Below are positions 35,763 to 45,948 of a DNA stretch of 64,000 nucleotides, one piece after another. Under the pieces are notes generated by a model. The model saw nothing but the letters and a program-made list of their open reading frames with translations. It made no database searches and was not told the DNA's origin. Position 1 is the first letter of the stretch, and every line of letters starts with the position of its first letter. A program made the position numbers and the translations under genes. Origin of the DNA: Bacteroides acidifaciens (GTDB taxonomy: Bacteria; Bacteroidota; Bacteroidia; Bacteroidales; Bacteroidaceae). The stretch spans positions 62,001 through 126,000 of the forward strand of contig NZ_JANJZR010000004.1 of NCBI RefSeq assembly GCF_024623065.1, written 5' to 3'.

Positions 35763-36949
35763 TATATCTTTTTAGATGTCACTATTAAGTTGCTCGCTGA
35801 ACGTATTAGCAAACAGAGTGCCAAAGGTACAACAGCAAAGTCAAATCTCTGTGGAATTAGTGAAAAAAGCGCTATAAAAAGTGTTAAAACGACTAGATTC
35901 AGGGTTAAATACCAACATTTCTTCTTTTTTCGGTCACAATAAATGATGTATGGAAGTAAAAGAAGTTGCCCCGGATGGAACACCAGTAACAAGAAATTGG
36001 AACTGACAGCCGGATGTTCGGAGAAGAGGGCAAGAAAAGCAAGGACGCATCCCACGATACCTGCCGCACCAAAGAGAAACAGGTCGATTCCCCATAAACC
36101 GGTTCTCCGTCGGATACCGTAGATAGTGGCGCCGGCTGTTAGTATGAATAATAGTAACGCGCATTGTAGCGGGGTGAGTATCCAAGTGCTTTCATCCGGT
36201 TCGGGAGTTGCATCTACCACCAACTCAGCGGCTTCGGCAAGCGGACGTTGGATGGAATCGTTCTTAATCTGTGCGCCGGCGAAAGCGTCCATCAGATAAA
36301 AAGGTGCAAACATCATCTGTCGTTGTGTGATAGGTTGGTCTGCTTCACTTCCGATACATAAATCGATACCGAAGCGTGCCCACGGATGTCCTTTGCAATA
36401 TTGATGTACAATATCACGGAAAGAATGAGAACCGTCTTGTGGATCTGCCGGATAAATCACTTTCTCTGTGATGCTTTCCTCTATCTTGTCACGGGGGCGG
36501 GTTGCACAATTATCGTAAAAGAAATTATAACGGTACACCCGATTCTTGGGGTGGTAGTTCTCTTGCAGTAAGCGGATTAATTCGACTTTCTCTTTATTAG
36601 TCAAATTTAAAGTCTGCTGCCATACACTGCGTCCGAAAAAGGCGTATTCTCCTGCAAAGTAGGAATAATCAGTCGCCCCCAACTGGTAGTCCGTCTCTCC
36701 AAGTGAAAAACGGAGAATGAAATTGGGGGTGTTGAAACTGAATAATCCGTAATTGAACACAATATCGATGCCTTGTGAAGGATTTTCGTAGCGGATAGCT
36801 GTGTGTCCGAATAGGGAATATATCTCTTCTCCGGGGGCACAGGTCAGCAGGCTGAGGCGGATGGAGTCATTGCAGTTGGCAGTTGTTTGTCCAAAGGGCA
36901 GGAGCAACAAGCAAAAAGAAAGAACTATATATAAAAAAGGTCGTTTCAT
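35762..36949 (-). CDS. DUF4105 periplasmic/membrane protein
   Basis: 395 residues. Signal peptide to about 24, then the DUF4105 (Lnb N-terminal, NlpC/P60-like) domain: LLTCAPGEEIYSLFGHTAIR, VFNYGLFSFNTPNFILRF, and YRYNFFYDNCATRPRDKIEE, where the conserved His, Asn and Cys of a papain-like site are present. The C-terminal third has about four membrane segments (LQCALLLFILTAGATIYGI onward). The function is not established. It is the first gene of a two-gene operon with the inactive PafA-like protein, suggesting joint envelope work. It runs opposite to coaX. Confidence 0.85.
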   Translation of the reverse strand: MKRPFLYIVLSFCLLLLPFGQTTANCNDSIRLSLLTCAPGEEIYSLFGHTAIRYENPSQGIDIVFNYGLFSFNTPNFILRFSLGETDYQLGATDYSYFAGEYAFFGRSVWQQTLNLTNKEKVELIRLLQENYHPKNRVYRYNFFYDNCATRPRDKIEESITEKVIYPADPQDGSHSFRDIVHQYCKGHPWARFGIDLCIGSEADQPITQRQMMFAPFYLMDAFAGAQIKNDSIQRPLAEAAELVVDATPEPDESTWILTPLQCALLLFILTAGATIYGIRRRTGLWGIDLFLFGAAGIVGCVLAFLALFSEHPAVSSNFLLLVFHPGQLLLLPYIIYCDRKKKKCWYLTLNLVVLTLFIALFSLIPQRFDFAVVPLALCLLIRSASNLIVTSKKI

Positions 36950-37081
36950 CAGTAGATTCGTTTTATTTTGGCAGCGAATATACGAAGATTTGTTGGATTC
37001 GGGAAACAGAACGTCTGTTTTATCTGAAATGAAAAAATAAGATAATTTCTTCTCTATGCTTCAATTTCCCTTTTTTTACTT

Positions 37082-37089
37082 TACCTTTG
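37082..37089 (+). promoter_or_regulatory. -7 box before coaX
   Basis: TACCTTTG matches TAnnTTTG, 13 bases before the coaX ATG; the transcript leader would be very short. No clear -33 TTTG; the upstream region is T-rich. Confidence 0.45.
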
Positions 37090-37102
37090 CGCCCGCTTAA
37101 AG

Positions 37103-37846
37103 ATGAATGCATTGAACTTAATTATCGACATAGGGAATACAATGGCGAAAGTCGCTCTCTTCAATAATAATGGGGAGATGGTGGAAGTGTTGACTGAATC
37201 CAATCAATCATTGGATTGTTTGCGAACTCTTTGCTCCAAATACCCGATGGAGCAGGGGATTGTGGCCACTGTTATTGATTTGAATGAACGGATACTTGCT
37301 GGTTTGTCAGCTTTGCCGTTTCCTTTGCTGTGGCTTAATCATAAAACACCTTTGCCGGTGGCCAACTTGTACGAAACTCCCGAAACATTGGGATACGACC
37401 GTATGGCTGCTGTGATAGGTGCTAATGAGCAGTTTCCCCACAACGATATATTAGTCATCGATGCAGGAACTTGCATTACTTACGAATTTATTGACTCGAA
37501 GGGGCAGTATCATGGTGGTAATATTTCTCCCGGCATGCAGATGCGCTTCAAGGCGCTTCATCAGTTTACCGGACGTTTGCCTATGGTAGATACTGATGGG
37601 CGTAAACTCCCGATGGGACGAGACACTGAAACCGCTATACGTGCCGGAGTGTTGAAAGGTATGGAATACGAAATTTCAGGTTATATTGAGTCTATGAAAC
37701 ATAAATATCCTGAACTTTTGGTTTTTTTAACGGGCGGAGATGATTTTTCTTTTGATAGCAGCGCAAAAAGTGTCATCTTTGCAGATAGATTTTTAGTGTT
37801 GAAAGGATTAAATAGAATTTTAAACTATAATAATGGTAGGATTTAA
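37103..37846 (+). CDS. coaX: Type III pantothenate kinase
   Basis: 247 residues. It phosphorylates pantothenate in the first step of coenzyme A synthesis. It is an ASKHA-fold kinase of the CoaX type: [16 protein letters not shown] (phosphate loop), [29 protein letters not shown] (second Asp motif) and [19 protein letters not shown] are all present. The start [13 protein letters not shown] is close behind the -7 box. Its last 14 bases overlap the next gene. It opens the long plus-strand series of envelope genes. Confidence 0.96.
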   Translation: MNALNLIIDIGNTMAKVALFNNNGEMVEVLTESNQSLDCLRTLCSKYPMEQGIVATVIDLNERILAGLSALPFPLLWLNHKTPLPVANLYETPETLGYDRMAAVIGANEQFPHNDILVIDAGTCITYEFIDSKGQYHGGNISPGMQMRFKALHQFTGRLPMVDTDGRKLPMGRDTETAIRAGVLKGMEYEISGYIESMKHKYPELLVFLTGGDDFSFDSSAKSVIFADRFLVLKGLNRILNYNNGRI

Positions 37847-39134
37847 ACACACACTATGTGCGCTTTTGCTCACAATGGTTACCGGAGTGGCAATCGCTCA
37901 AAATAATACAAACTCTCCTTATACACGATATGGTTATGGTGACTTGTCCGATCAAAGTTTCGGAAATAGCAAGGCGATGGGCGGAATTGCTTTTGGACTC
38001 CGGGATGGAGCGCAGATCAATCCGTTAAATCCTGCTTCGTACACAGCCATTGACTCGTTGACTTTCATTTTTGAAGGGGGTGTCAGTCTACAAAATATGA
38101 ATATTAGTAATGGCGTTGATAAACTAAACGTTAAGAACTCTAGTTTTGACTATTTAGCAATGCAATTCCGTTTGCATCCTAGAGTAGCTATGAGCATCGG
38201 ATTATTGCCGTTTTCTAATGTAGGATATAGTGTGTCAAGGGATCATGCAGCCACACCGGAAACACAACCTGATGCGAATGATGCCACACCGGATTATACA
38301 AGTGTTTTTTCCGGAGATGGCGGATTGCATCAATTGTATGTAGGCGCGGGCGTGAAGGTGTTAAAGAATCTCTCTCTTGGAGTTAATGTATCTTATTTTT
38401 GGGGAGACATAACTCGTTCTTTAACGATGCTTTATCCGAACACGGCTTCGGCTAATTCGTTCATAAGACAGACTACTGTGTCGATTTCAGACTATAAACT
38501 GGACTTTGGGGCGCAATATACACAAAATTTGAGTAAAAAACATTCAGTAACTATTGGAGCGGTATATTCCCTTAAGCATAAACTGAATAACGATTATACA
38601 GTTACTAAACAGGCTAGTGCGACCAGCAGTGATAAGTTGGATGCTACGTTGGAACTTCCGAATATTTTCGGAGTAGGATTTACATACAACTACGACAAAC
38701 GTCTCACAGTTGGTATGGATTATAGTTTGCAGCAATGGTCTAAGGCTAATTTTGGTGTAACTACCACAGATGATGTTATGCGTAAGGATTTTAAAGAAAC
38801 TTATGCCTATTGCGATCGTCATAAAATATCAGTGGGAGCGGAATACATTCCTAATTTGATAGGACGTTCTTACCTATCCCACATCAAATACCGTTTGGGA
38901 GCTTATTATACGACTCCGTATTATAAGATCGGCGACAAAAAGGCTTCCCGCGAATATGGCGTAACTGCCGGTTTCGGTTTGCCTGTACCCCGTTCACGTT
39001 CTATCCTTAGTATTAGCGGACAGTTTGTCCGTGTCAGTGGGCAAGAAGCAACTTTTGTGAATGAGAATGTCTTCCGTGTGAGTATCGGATTGACGTTCAA
39101 CGAACGTTGGTTCTTCAAACGCAGGGTAGAATAA
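37833..39134 (+). CDS. Outer-membrane beta-barrel protein of unknown function
   Basis: 433 residues. Signal peptide ([20 protein letters not shown]). The mature part is a series of amphipathic strands ([59 protein letters not shown]) with a start [20 protein letters not shown] seen in Bacteroidetes FadL-like or PorV-like barrels. C-terminus [12 protein letters not shown]. It overlaps coaX by 14 bp and precedes a TPR protein and lptC, so it may take part in envelope assembly; this is an inference from position. Confidence 0.75.
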   Translation: MVGFKHTLCALLLTMVTGVAIAQNNTNSPYTRYGYGDLSDQSFGNSKAMGGIAFGLRDGAQINPLNPASYTAIDSLTFIFEGGVSLQNMNISNGVDKLNVKNSSFDYLAMQFRLHPRVAMSIGLLPFSNVGYSVSRDHAATPETQPDANDATPDYTSVFSGDGGLHQLYVGAGVKVLKNLSLGVNVSYFWGDITRSLTMLYPNTASANSFIRQTTVSISDYKLDFGAQYTQNLSKKHSVTIGAVYSLKHKLNNDYTVTKQASATSSDKLDATLELPNIFGVGFTYNYDKRLTVGMDYSLQQWSKANFGVTTTDDVMRKDFKETYAYCDRHKISVGAEYIPNLIGRSYLSHIKYRLGAYYTTPYYKIGDKKASREYGVTAGFGLPVPRSRSILSISGQFVRVSGQEATFVNENVFRVSIGLTFNERWFFKRRVE

Positions 39135-39197
39135 TTAAGTTGAAACAACGTGAGAGAGAATAGACGACTTTATAATAACAACTAAAATTTAAATACA

Positions 39198-40523
39198 ATG
39201 AAGATTAAAACGCTTGTGGCTATGTTGGTCCTTTCAGCAGGGGCAACCACTGCAATAGCACAGGATGCGTCTAACTGTAATTCAAACAGTAGTATTTCGC
39301 ATGAAGCTGTGCGTGCAGGTAATTTTAAAGATGCGTATACTCCTTGGAAAGCTGTGTTGGAAAACTGTCCGACGCTTCGTTTCTATACATTTACTGACGG
39401 ATATAAAATTCTGAAAGGCTTGATGGGACAAATCAAGGACAAGAATAATCCGGAATACCAGAAATATTTTAATGAATTGATGAATACGCATGATTTGCGT
39501 ATTAAATACACACCTGACTTTTTGGCTAAAGGTACCAAAGTATCTTCTGCTGACGAAGCATTGGGTATCAAAGCAGTAGATTATATTGCTTTTGCTCCGA
39601 AAATTGACGTAAATCAGGCTTATCAATGGTTGAGCCAGTCTGTTAATGCAGTGAAAGCCGAATCGGCTGCTGCTACTTTGTTCTATTTTCTGCAAATGTC
39701 ATTGGACAAACTGAAAGCAGATCCTACTCATAAGGAACAATTCATTCAGGATTATCTGGCTGCTTCCGAATATGCCGATGGTGCTATTGCTACTGAAACC
39801 AGCGAAGCGAAGAAGAAAAACTTGCAAGGAATCAAAGACAACTTGGTTGCTTTGTTTGTAAACAGTGGTACTGCTGATTGCGAATCATTGCAAGGTATCT
39901 ATGGCCCGAAAGTGGAAGCAAACCAGAACGATTTGGAATACTTGAAGAAAGTAATCGACATCATGAAAATGATGAAATGTACTGAAAGCGAAGCTTACCA
40001 ACAGGCGGCTTATTATTCATATAAGATAGAACCGACTGCAGAAGCTGCTACCGGATGTGCTTACCAGGCATTTAAGAAGGGTGATATTGACGGTGCTGTG
40101 AAGTTCTTTGACGAAGCTGTGAATCTGGAAACAGACAATATGGCGAAGGCTGAAAAAGCATATGCTGCTGCTGCTGTTTTGGCTTCTGCCAAAAAACTGT
40201 CTCAAGCAAGAGCGTATTGCCAAAAAGCTATTAGCCTTAACGAAAACTACGGTGCTCCATATATCCTGATTGCCAATCTTTATGCAATGAGCCCTAACTG
40301 GAGCGACGAATCTGCTTTGAACAAATGTACTTATTTTGCAGTGATCGACAAACTGCAACGTGCAAAACAAGTAGATCCGAGCGTAGCTGAAGAAGCTAAC
40401 AAATTGATCGGTAGATATTCTGGCCATACTCCGCAAGCTAAAGACCTGTTTATGTTAGGTTACAAACAAGGCGATCGCATCACTATCGGCGGATGGATCG
40501 GAGAGACTACAACGATTAGATAA
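39198..40523 (+). CDS. Secreted tetratricopeptide-repeat protein
   Basis: 441 residues with signal peptide (MKIKTLVAMLVLSAGATTAIAQ). It is almost wholly helical. TPR-type repeats are clearest at about 285-390 (AYQAFKKGDIDGAVKFFDEA, KAEKAYAAAAVLASAKKLSQ, ARAYCQKAISLNENYGAPYI). Four cysteines in the mature part (CNSNSS, ENCPTL, ADCESL, MKCTES) may form disulphides. TPR proteins commonly act as assembly scaffolds. It lies between the barrel protein and lptC and ends 4 bp before lptC, so it is likely co-translated with it. Confidence 0.8.
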   Translation: MKIKTLVAMLVLSAGATTAIAQDASNCNSNSSISHEAVRAGNFKDAYTPWKAVLENCPTLRFYTFTDGYKILKGLMGQIKDKNNPEYQKYFNELMNTHDLRIKYTPDFLAKGTKVSSADEALGIKAVDYIAFAPKIDVNQAYQWLSQSVNAVKAESAAATLFYFLQMSLDKLKADPTHKEQFIQDYLAASEYADGAIATETSEAKKKNLQGIKDNLVALFVNSGTADCESLQGIYGPKVEANQNDLEYLKKVIDIMKMMKCTESEAYQQAAYYSYKIEPTAEAATGCAYQAFKKGDIDGAVKFFDEAVNLETDNMAKAEKAYAAAAVLASAKKLSQARAYCQKAISLNENYGAPYILIANLYAMSPNWSDESALNKCTYFAVIDKLQRAKQVDPSVAEEANKLIGRYSGHTPQAKDLFMLGYKQGDRITIGGWIGETTTIR

Positions 40524-40527
40524 ATGT

Positions 40528-41181
40528 ATGTTGCGAAAACGAAGTAAACGTTTGTTGCATAAAAGCATGAGCATAACAATTGTCCTTGGGACAATTGTTA
40601 TGCTTCTTTTATTTCCCTCATGCGGCGGTAAGACGAAAGCGGTGGGTGAGGCTATCACCGAGCGCGATTCTCTTCCGATGATGAAAACATTGGGGGTTAC
40701 AACTCTTATATCCGATTCCGGAGTGACGCGTTATAGGGTGAGTACGGAAGAGTGGGAGGTCTACGACCGTAAGAAACCTTCTTATTGGGCATTTGAAAAA
40801 GGAGTATATCTTGAGCAGTTCGACTCTATCTTTCATGTAGAAGCCAGTATCAAAGCGGATACTGCCTATTATTATAATAAAGAAAGGCTTTGGAAGCTGA
40901 TAGGGAATGTCGATATACAAAATCGGAAAGGCGAACGTTTTAATACGGAACTGCTTTACTGGAACGAAGCCACTCAAAAAGTATATTCCGACAAGTTCAT
41001 ACGTATCCAACAACCGGATAGAATTATTACCGGACATGGCTTCGACTCCAATCAACAAATGACTGTTTATACCATTCATAATATAGAAGGCATCTTCTAT
41101 GTGGACGATGAAGCGGGTGCCCCGTCTCAGCCGGAAACAAAAGCATTGCCGGATTCTGTGAATAAAGATGCTGCGAAATAG
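40528..41181 (+). CDS. lptC: LptC-like lipopolysaccharide transport protein
   Basis: 217 residues. Cytosolic basic start (MLRKRSKRLLHKS), then a single hydrophobic segment ending in a possible lipobox (LLLFPSCGGK), then the LptC/OstA-type beta-jellyroll (SDSGVTRYRVSTEEWEVYDR, VYLEQFDSIFHVEASIKADT, GNVDIQNRKGERFNTELLYW). It bridges LPS from LptBFG to LptA in the periplasm. The ATG at 40528 is 4 bp after the previous stop; ATG 40567 is an alternative start but would lose the basic leader. A perfect 16-bp inverted repeat sits inside codons 15-26. Confidence 0.85.
   Translation: MLRKRSKRLLHKSMSITIVLGTIVMLLLFPSCGGKTKAVGEAITERDSLPMMKTLGVTTLISDSGVTRYRVSTEEWEVYDRKKPSYWAFEKGVYLEQFDSIFHVEASIKADTAYYYNKERLWKLIGNVDIQNRKGERFNTELLYWNEATQKVYSDKFIRIQQPDRIITGHGFDSNQQMTVYTIHNIEGIFYVDDEAGAPSQPETKALPDSVNKDAAK
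40570..40604 (+). promoter_or_regulatory. Perfect 16-bp hairpin within the start of lptC
   Basis: AGCATAACAATTGTCC (40570-40585) and GGACAATTGTTATGCT (40589-40604) are exact reverse complements with a 3-base loop. They encode part of the hydrophobic signal segment (SITIVLGTIVML). In mRNA this would form a very stable stem that starts immediately after the alternative ATG at 40567. Confidence 0.7.
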
Positions 41182-41234
41182 GCGAAGTAATATCAATTGT
41201 ACCTCGTGAATCGTCTAATCGTAAATCAAAACTT

Positions 41235-42491
41235 ATGAATATTTATATCTCGCTTATAATCACCATGGTCTTCTCCGCTTTCTTTTCGGGAATGGAGATC
41301 GCTTTTGTCTCAGTAGATAAACTGCGTTTTGAAATGGAACGCAAGGGCGGAATAACGTCCCGTATCCTTTCTGTCTTTTTCAAGAATCCAAATGAATTTA
41401 TCTCTACCATGTTGGTGGGGAACAATATCGCGCTGGTTATCTACGGTATCCTGATGGCGCAGATAATCGGCGATAATCTGTTGTCGGGATTCATAGAAAA
41501 TCATTTTTTGATGGTGTTGGCGCAGACCGTCATTTCTACCTTGATTATATTGGTGACTGGAGAGTTCCTGCCGAAAACGCTCTTCAAGATCAATCCCAAT
41601 CTGGTATTGAATATTTTTGCAGTTCCGCTGATTGTTTGTTATGTTGTTCTGTATCCTGTTTCTAAATTTGCATCCGGTGTGTCCTGTTTGTTCCTTTGGC
41701 TTTTTGGAATGAAAATGGATAAAGATGCGTCTGATATAGCTTTTGGAAAGGTGGATCTGGATTACTTTGTGCAGAGTAGTATCGACAATGCTGAGAATGA
41801 AGAGGAACTGGACACGGAAGTGAAAATCTTTCAGAATGCGCTTGATTTCTCAAATATAAAAATCCGTGACTGTATCGTCCCGCGCACGGAAGTAGTGGCT
41901 GTTGACCTGACTACTTCGTTGGATGAGTTGAAGAGCCGTTTTATTGAGTCCGGCATATCCAAGATTATCGTATATGATGGGAATATCGACAATGTGGTCG
42001 GATATATCCATTCGTCAGAAATGTTCCGTGCTCCGAAAGATTGGCACGACAATGTGAAGCAGGTGCCGATTGTTCCTGAGACGATGTCTGCCCATAAATT
42101 GATGAAGTTGTTCATGCAACAGAAGAAAACGATTGCTGTAGTGGTGGATGAATTCGGCGGGACGTCCGGTATTGTGTCGTTGGAAGATTTGGTAGAAGAA
42201 ATTTTTGGTGATATAGAAGACGAGCACGACAATACTTCTTATATCTGCAAGCAGATTGAGGAACGCGAGTATGTATTGTCCGCCCGTTTGGAAATAGAAA
42301 AGGTCAACGAAACTTTCGGGCTTGATTTGCCCGAGTCGGACGAATATCTGACGGTGGGTGGATTGATTCTTAACCAATATCAGAGTTTCCCGAAATTGCA
42401 TGAAGTCATACAAGTAGGACGCTATCAGTTCAAGATAATTAAGGTTACAGCGACAAAAATAGAACTTGTGCGCTTGAAAGTTTTGGAATAA
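41235..42491 (+). CDS. CNNM/CorC-type DUF21-CBS membrane protein (GldE-like)
   Basis: 418 residues. The N-terminal DUF21 (CNNM) domain with about four membrane segments begins LIITMVFSAFFSGMEIAFVS and includes EFISTMLVGNNIALVIYGIL and TLIILVTGEFLPKTLF. A CBS pair follows (about 205-330: RDCIVPRTEVVAVDL, SGISKIIVYDGNIDNVVGYI, IAVVVDEFGGTSGIVSLEDL), then a CorC_HlyC transporter-associated domain (DEYLTVGGLILNQYQSFPKL). In Bacteroidetes this layout is called GldE; relatives move or sense Mg2+/Co2+. Inner-membrane protein. It lies 53 bp after lptC and is probably in the same transcript. Confidence 0.9.
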   Translation: MNIYISLIITMVFSAFFSGMEIAFVSVDKLRFEMERKGGITSRILSVFFKNPNEFISTMLVGNNIALVIYGILMAQIIGDNLLSGFIENHFLMVLAQTVISTLIILVTGEFLPKTLFKINPNLVLNIFAVPLIVCYVVLYPVSKFASGVSCLFLWLFGMKMDKDASDIAFGKVDLDYFVQSSIDNAENEEELDTEVKIFQNALDFSNIKIRDCIVPRTEVVAVDLTTSLDELKSRFIESGISKIIVYDGNIDNVVGYIHSSEMFRAPKDWHDNVKQVPIVPETMSAHKLMKLFMQQKKTIAVVVDEFGGTSGIVSLEDLVEEIFGDIEDEHDNTSYICKQIEEREYVLSARLEIEKVNETFGLDLPESDEYLTVGGLILNQYQSFPKLHEVIQVGRYQFKIIKVTATKIELVRLKVLE

Positions 42492-42610
42492 TAGCGATAT
42501 TCAAGAAATTTTTGGCTAATAAATGGATGCATATTAGCATTTTTTGTATCTTCGTGCGCTAAAACGACAAAAGAAAGAAATAATAATAAACATAAATCGT
42601 ATTAATCAAA

Positions 42611-44752
42611 ATGGCAACGTTACAAAACATTAGGTCGAAAGGACCTTTATTGGTGATTGTTATCGGCTTGGCGCTGTTTGCTTTCATTGCGGGTGATGCA
42701 TGGAAGGTAATGCAGCCGCATCAGGCGCATGACGTAGGTGAGGTGAACGGAGACGCTCTTTCCGCTCAGGAGTATCAGAATTTGGTAGAAGAATATACTG
42801 AAGTGGTGAAACTCATGCGTGGAGTGACCGCCTTGAACGACGACCAAACCAACCAGGTGCGCGACGAAGTATGGCGTTCCTACGTAAACAATAAACTGAT
42901 TGAAAAAGAAGCTAAAGCATTGGGACTGACTGTCTCTACTGCTGAAATTCAGGATATCCTGAAAGCTGGTGTTCATCCTTTGCTGAGACAGACTCCTTTC
43001 CAAAATCCGCAAACAGGAAACTTCGACAAAGATATGCTGAACAAGTTCCTCGTTGAATATGCGAAAATGAGTGAATCCCAGATGCCGGCACAGTATGCAG
43101 AACAGTACAACAATATGTATAAATACTGGTCGTTCATCCAAAAGACATTGATCCAAAGCCGTCTGGCAGAAAAATATCAGGCATTGGTGTCTAAGGCTCT
43201 TCTTTCTAATCCGGTAGAAGCACAGGATGCTTTTGACGCAAGAGTAAATCAATACAATGTACTGTTGGCAGGCGTTCCTTATTCTTCGGTAGTAGACTCT
43301 ACTATCGTAGTGAAAGAATCGGAACTGAAAGAACTGTACAACAAGAAGAAAGAGCAATTCAAACAATATCAGGAAACTCGTGACATCAAATACATTGATG
43401 TGCAGGTGACTGCCAGCGCAGAAGATAGAGCTGCTATCCAGAAGGAAGTGGACGAAGCGACTGCACAGTTGGCTGCTACGACAGGCGATTATACATCTTT
43501 CGTTCGTTCAGTGGGTTCCGAAGCTCCTTATGTAGATTTGTTCTATAACAAGACTGCATTCCCGTCAGATGTAGTGGCACGTTTGGATTCAGCTTCCGTA
43601 GGTACTGTTTACGGTCCTTACTATAATGGCACTGATAATACTATCAATTCTTTCAAGATAGTTGCCAAGGCTGCTGCTGCCGATTCTGTCGAATTCCGTC
43701 AGATTCAGGTATATGCAGAAGACGCAGTGAAGACAAAGACATTGGCTGATAGTATCTACAACGCTATCAAAGGTGGTGCCAATTTCGCAGACCTGGCTAA
43801 GAAGTACGGTCAGACAGGTGACGCTAACTGGTTGACTGCCGCACAGTATGAAGGTGCGCAAATCGACGGTGACAACCTGAAATTCATCTCTGCTATCAAT
43901 AATACAGGTGTGAATGAACTGGTGAACTTACCGATGGGACAAGCAAACGTAATTCTTCAGGTGACTAACAAGAAATCTGTAAAAGACAAATATAAAGTAG
44001 CTGTCATCAAGCGTGAAGTAGAGTTCAGCAAGGAAACTTACAATCGTGCTTACAACGATTTCAGCCAGTTTATCGCTGCTAATCCTACTGTAGAGAAGAT
44101 GGTAGCCAGCGCTGAAGAAGCCGGATACAGACTGCTTGATAGAGCAGACTTGAACAGTTCAGAACACGGTATTGGTGGTGTGAGAGGTACAAAAGAAGCC
44201 TTGAGATGGGTCTTTGATAAAGCTAAACCGGGTGAAGTTTCGGGTCTGTACGAATGTGGCGAAAGCGACCACATGGTCGTAGTAGGTCTGGTGAACATCA
44301 AGCCGGAAGGATACCGTCCGTTGAAAGCCGTACAGGAACAGTTGAGAGCTGAAATCGTTAAAGATAAGAAAGCGGAAAAGATTATGGCTGACATGAAAGC
44401 TGCCAATGCAACTTCATTCGACCAGTATAAGTCTATGACCAACGCTGTAAGCGACTCTTTGAAGATGGTTACATTCGCAGCTCCTGCTTACGTATCTGCA
44501 TTGCGCAGCAGCGAACCGCTGGTAGGTGCTTATGCTTCCGTATCCGAAGCGAACAAATTGAGTGCACCTATTAAGGGTAACGCCGGAGTATTTGTTCTGC
44601 AAGTATATGGCAAAGATAAACTGAACGAAACTTTCGATGCAAAAACAGAAGAAGCTACATTGGCTAATATGCACGCTCGTTTCGCCAGCCGTCTGATGAA
44701 CGACTTGTATCTGAAAGCGAATGTGAAAGATACACGTTTCTTGTTCTTCTAA
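42611..44752 (+). CDS. SurA/PpiD-like membrane-anchored peptidyl-prolyl isomerase
   Basis: 713 residues. N-terminal membrane anchor (LLVIVIGLALFAFIAGDAW, about 14-32), then the SurA_N chaperone domain (VNGDALSAQEYQNLVEEYTE, VWRSYVNNKLIEKEAKALGL). Parvulin-type PPIase regions appear around 350-440 (VEFRQIQVYAEDAVKTKTLA, SIYNAIKGGANFADLAKKYG) and 510-600 (GVRGTKEALRWVFDKAKPGE). It folds outer-membrane or secreted proteins in the periplasm. Full length for the Bacteroides form. It ends with a strong terminator, closing the coaX-to-foldase series. Confidence 0.92.
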   Translation: MATLQNIRSKGPLLVIVIGLALFAFIAGDAWKVMQPHQAHDVGEVNGDALSAQEYQNLVEEYTEVVKLMRGVTALNDDQTNQVRDEVWRSYVNNKLIEKEAKALGLTVSTAEIQDILKAGVHPLLRQTPFQNPQTGNFDKDMLNKFLVEYAKMSESQMPAQYAEQYNNMYKYWSFIQKTLIQSRLAEKYQALVSKALLSNPVEAQDAFDARVNQYNVLLAGVPYSSVVDSTIVVKESELKELYNKKKEQFKQYQETRDIKYIDVQVTASAEDRAAIQKEVDEATAQLAATTGDYTSFVRSVGSEAPYVDLFYNKTAFPSDVVARLDSASVGTVYGPYYNGTDNTINSFKIVAKAAAADSVEFRQIQVYAEDAVKTKTLADSIYNAIKGGANFADLAKKYGQTGDANWLTAAQYEGAQIDGDNLKFISAINNTGVNELVNLPMGQANVILQVTNKKSVKDKYKVAVIKREVEFSKETYNRAYNDFSQFIAANPTVEKMVASAEEAGYRLLDRADLNSSEHGIGGVRGTKEALRWVFDKAKPGEVSGLYECGESDHMVVVGLVNIKPEGYRPLKAVQEQLRAEIVKDKKAEKIMADMKAANATSFDQYKSMTNAVSDSLKMVTFAAPAYVSALRSSEPLVGAYASVSEANKLSAPIKGNAGVFVLQVYGKDKLNETFDAKTEEATLANMHARFASRLMNDLYLKANVKDTRFLFF

Positions 44753-44778
44753 GATTAAATCGTATAAACGATAACTGC

Positions 44779-44814
44779 AAAAGGTCGTTCCTCTTTCGGG
44801 AACGACCTTTTTTT
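44779..44814 (+). terminator. Rho-independent terminator after the foldase gene
   Basis: AAAGGTCGTTCC and GGAACGACCTTT form a 12-bp stem with loop TCTTTC, followed by a run of T residues. About 30 bp after the stop codon. Confidence 0.92.
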
Positions 44815-44859
44815 GTTAACTTTTACATTATCGCTATACGGAAATCGACTTTATTTCCT

Positions 44860-44867
44860 TACATTTG
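44860..44867 (+). promoter_or_regulatory. -7 box before rlmN
   Basis: TACATTTG matches TAnnTTTG, 28 bases before the rlmN ATG and after the preceding terminator, so a new transcription unit starts here. Confidence 0.5.
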
Positions 44868-44895
44868 CAAATATAAACCATGAACGGAAAGAATA

Positions 44896-45930
44896 ATGTC
44901 TAAATATCCTCTTTTAGGAATGAACCTTGTGGAGCTTCAATCGTTGGTGAAAAGACTCGGTATGCCCGGTTTTGCCGCCAAGCAGATTGCATCCTGGCTT
45001 TACGAAAAGAAAGTGACTTCGATTGACGAAATGACAAATTTGTCATTGAAACATCGGGAGTTGCTCAAGCAGAACTATGAGGTAGGGGCAGCCGCTCCGG
45101 TAGATGAAATGCGTTCTGTAGACGGCACAGTGAAGTACTTGTACAGGGCCGGCGAGAATCATTTTGTCGAATCGGTTTATATTCCCGATGACGACCGGGC
45201 GACGCTGTGTGTCTCTTCGCAGGTAGGCTGTAAGATGAACTGTAAATTCTGTATGACGGGAAAACAGGGATATACCGCTAACCTGACTACCAATCAAATT
45301 ATTAATCAAATCCATTCATTGCCGGAACGTGACAAGCTGACCAACGTAGTGATGATGGGAATGGGAGAGCCGCTCGATAATCTCGATGAAGTATTGAAAG
45401 CATTGGATATAATGACTGCTTCCTACGGATATGCATGGAGTCCGAAGCGCATCACTCTTTCCACGGTCGGCCTACGGAAAGGATTGCAGCGTTTTATAGA
45501 AGAGAGCGATTGCCACCTGGCCATCAGCCTGCACTCTCCGCTGACCGCTCAGCGTTCTGAACTGATGCCGGCGGAAAAGGCGTTCTCTATCACAGAAATG
45601 GTGGAACTGTTAAAAAACTATGATTTTAGCAAACAGCGCCGACTTTCATTTGAATATATTGTTTTTAAGGGGATTAATGATTCGCAAGTCTATGCAAAAG
45701 AGTTGTTGAAGCTTCTTCGCGGACTGGATTGCAGGGTGAACTTAATTCGTTTTCATGCCATACCGGGGGTAAATCTCGAAGGCGTGGATATGGACACGAT
45801 GACCCGTTTTCGTGATTATCTGACATCACACGGGCTTTTCACCACTATCCGCTCTTCAAGAGGAGAAGATATTTTTGCAGCTTGCGGCATGTTGTCGACA
45901 GCGAAGCAGGAAGAGGAAAATAAAAGTTAA
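44896..45930 (+). CDS. rlmN: Dual-specificity 23S rRNA/tRNA adenine-C2 methyltransferase
   Basis: 344 residues. A radical-SAM enzyme that methylates A2503 of 23S rRNA and A37 of some tRNAs. The [4Fe-4S] motif CxxxCxxC is Cys112, Cys116 and Cys119 (GCKMNCKFCMTG). The methyl-carrying and resolving cysteines are expected at the C-terminal AACGML and nearby. NVVMMGMGEPLDNLDEVLKA and LAISLHSPLTAQRSELMP are family signatures. First gene of the plus-strand run to secG. Confidence 0.97.
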   Translation: MSKYPLLGMNLVELQSLVKRLGMPGFAAKQIASWLYEKKVTSIDEMTNLSLKHRELLKQNYEVGAAAPVDEMRSVDGTVKYLYRAGENHFVESVYIPDDDRATLCVSSQVGCKMNCKFCMTGKQGYTANLTTNQIINQIHSLPERDKLTNVVMMGMGEPLDNLDEVLKALDIMTASYGYAWSPKRITLSTVGLRKGLQRFIEESDCHLAISLHSPLTAQRSELMPAEKAFSITEMVELLKNYDFSKQRRLSFEYIVFKGINDSQVYAKELLKLLRGLDCRVNLIRFHAIPGVNLEGVDMDTMTRFRDYLTSHGLFTTIRSSRGEDIFAACGMLSTAKQEEENKS

Positions 45931-45948
45931 CATATAAAACCGAATATC

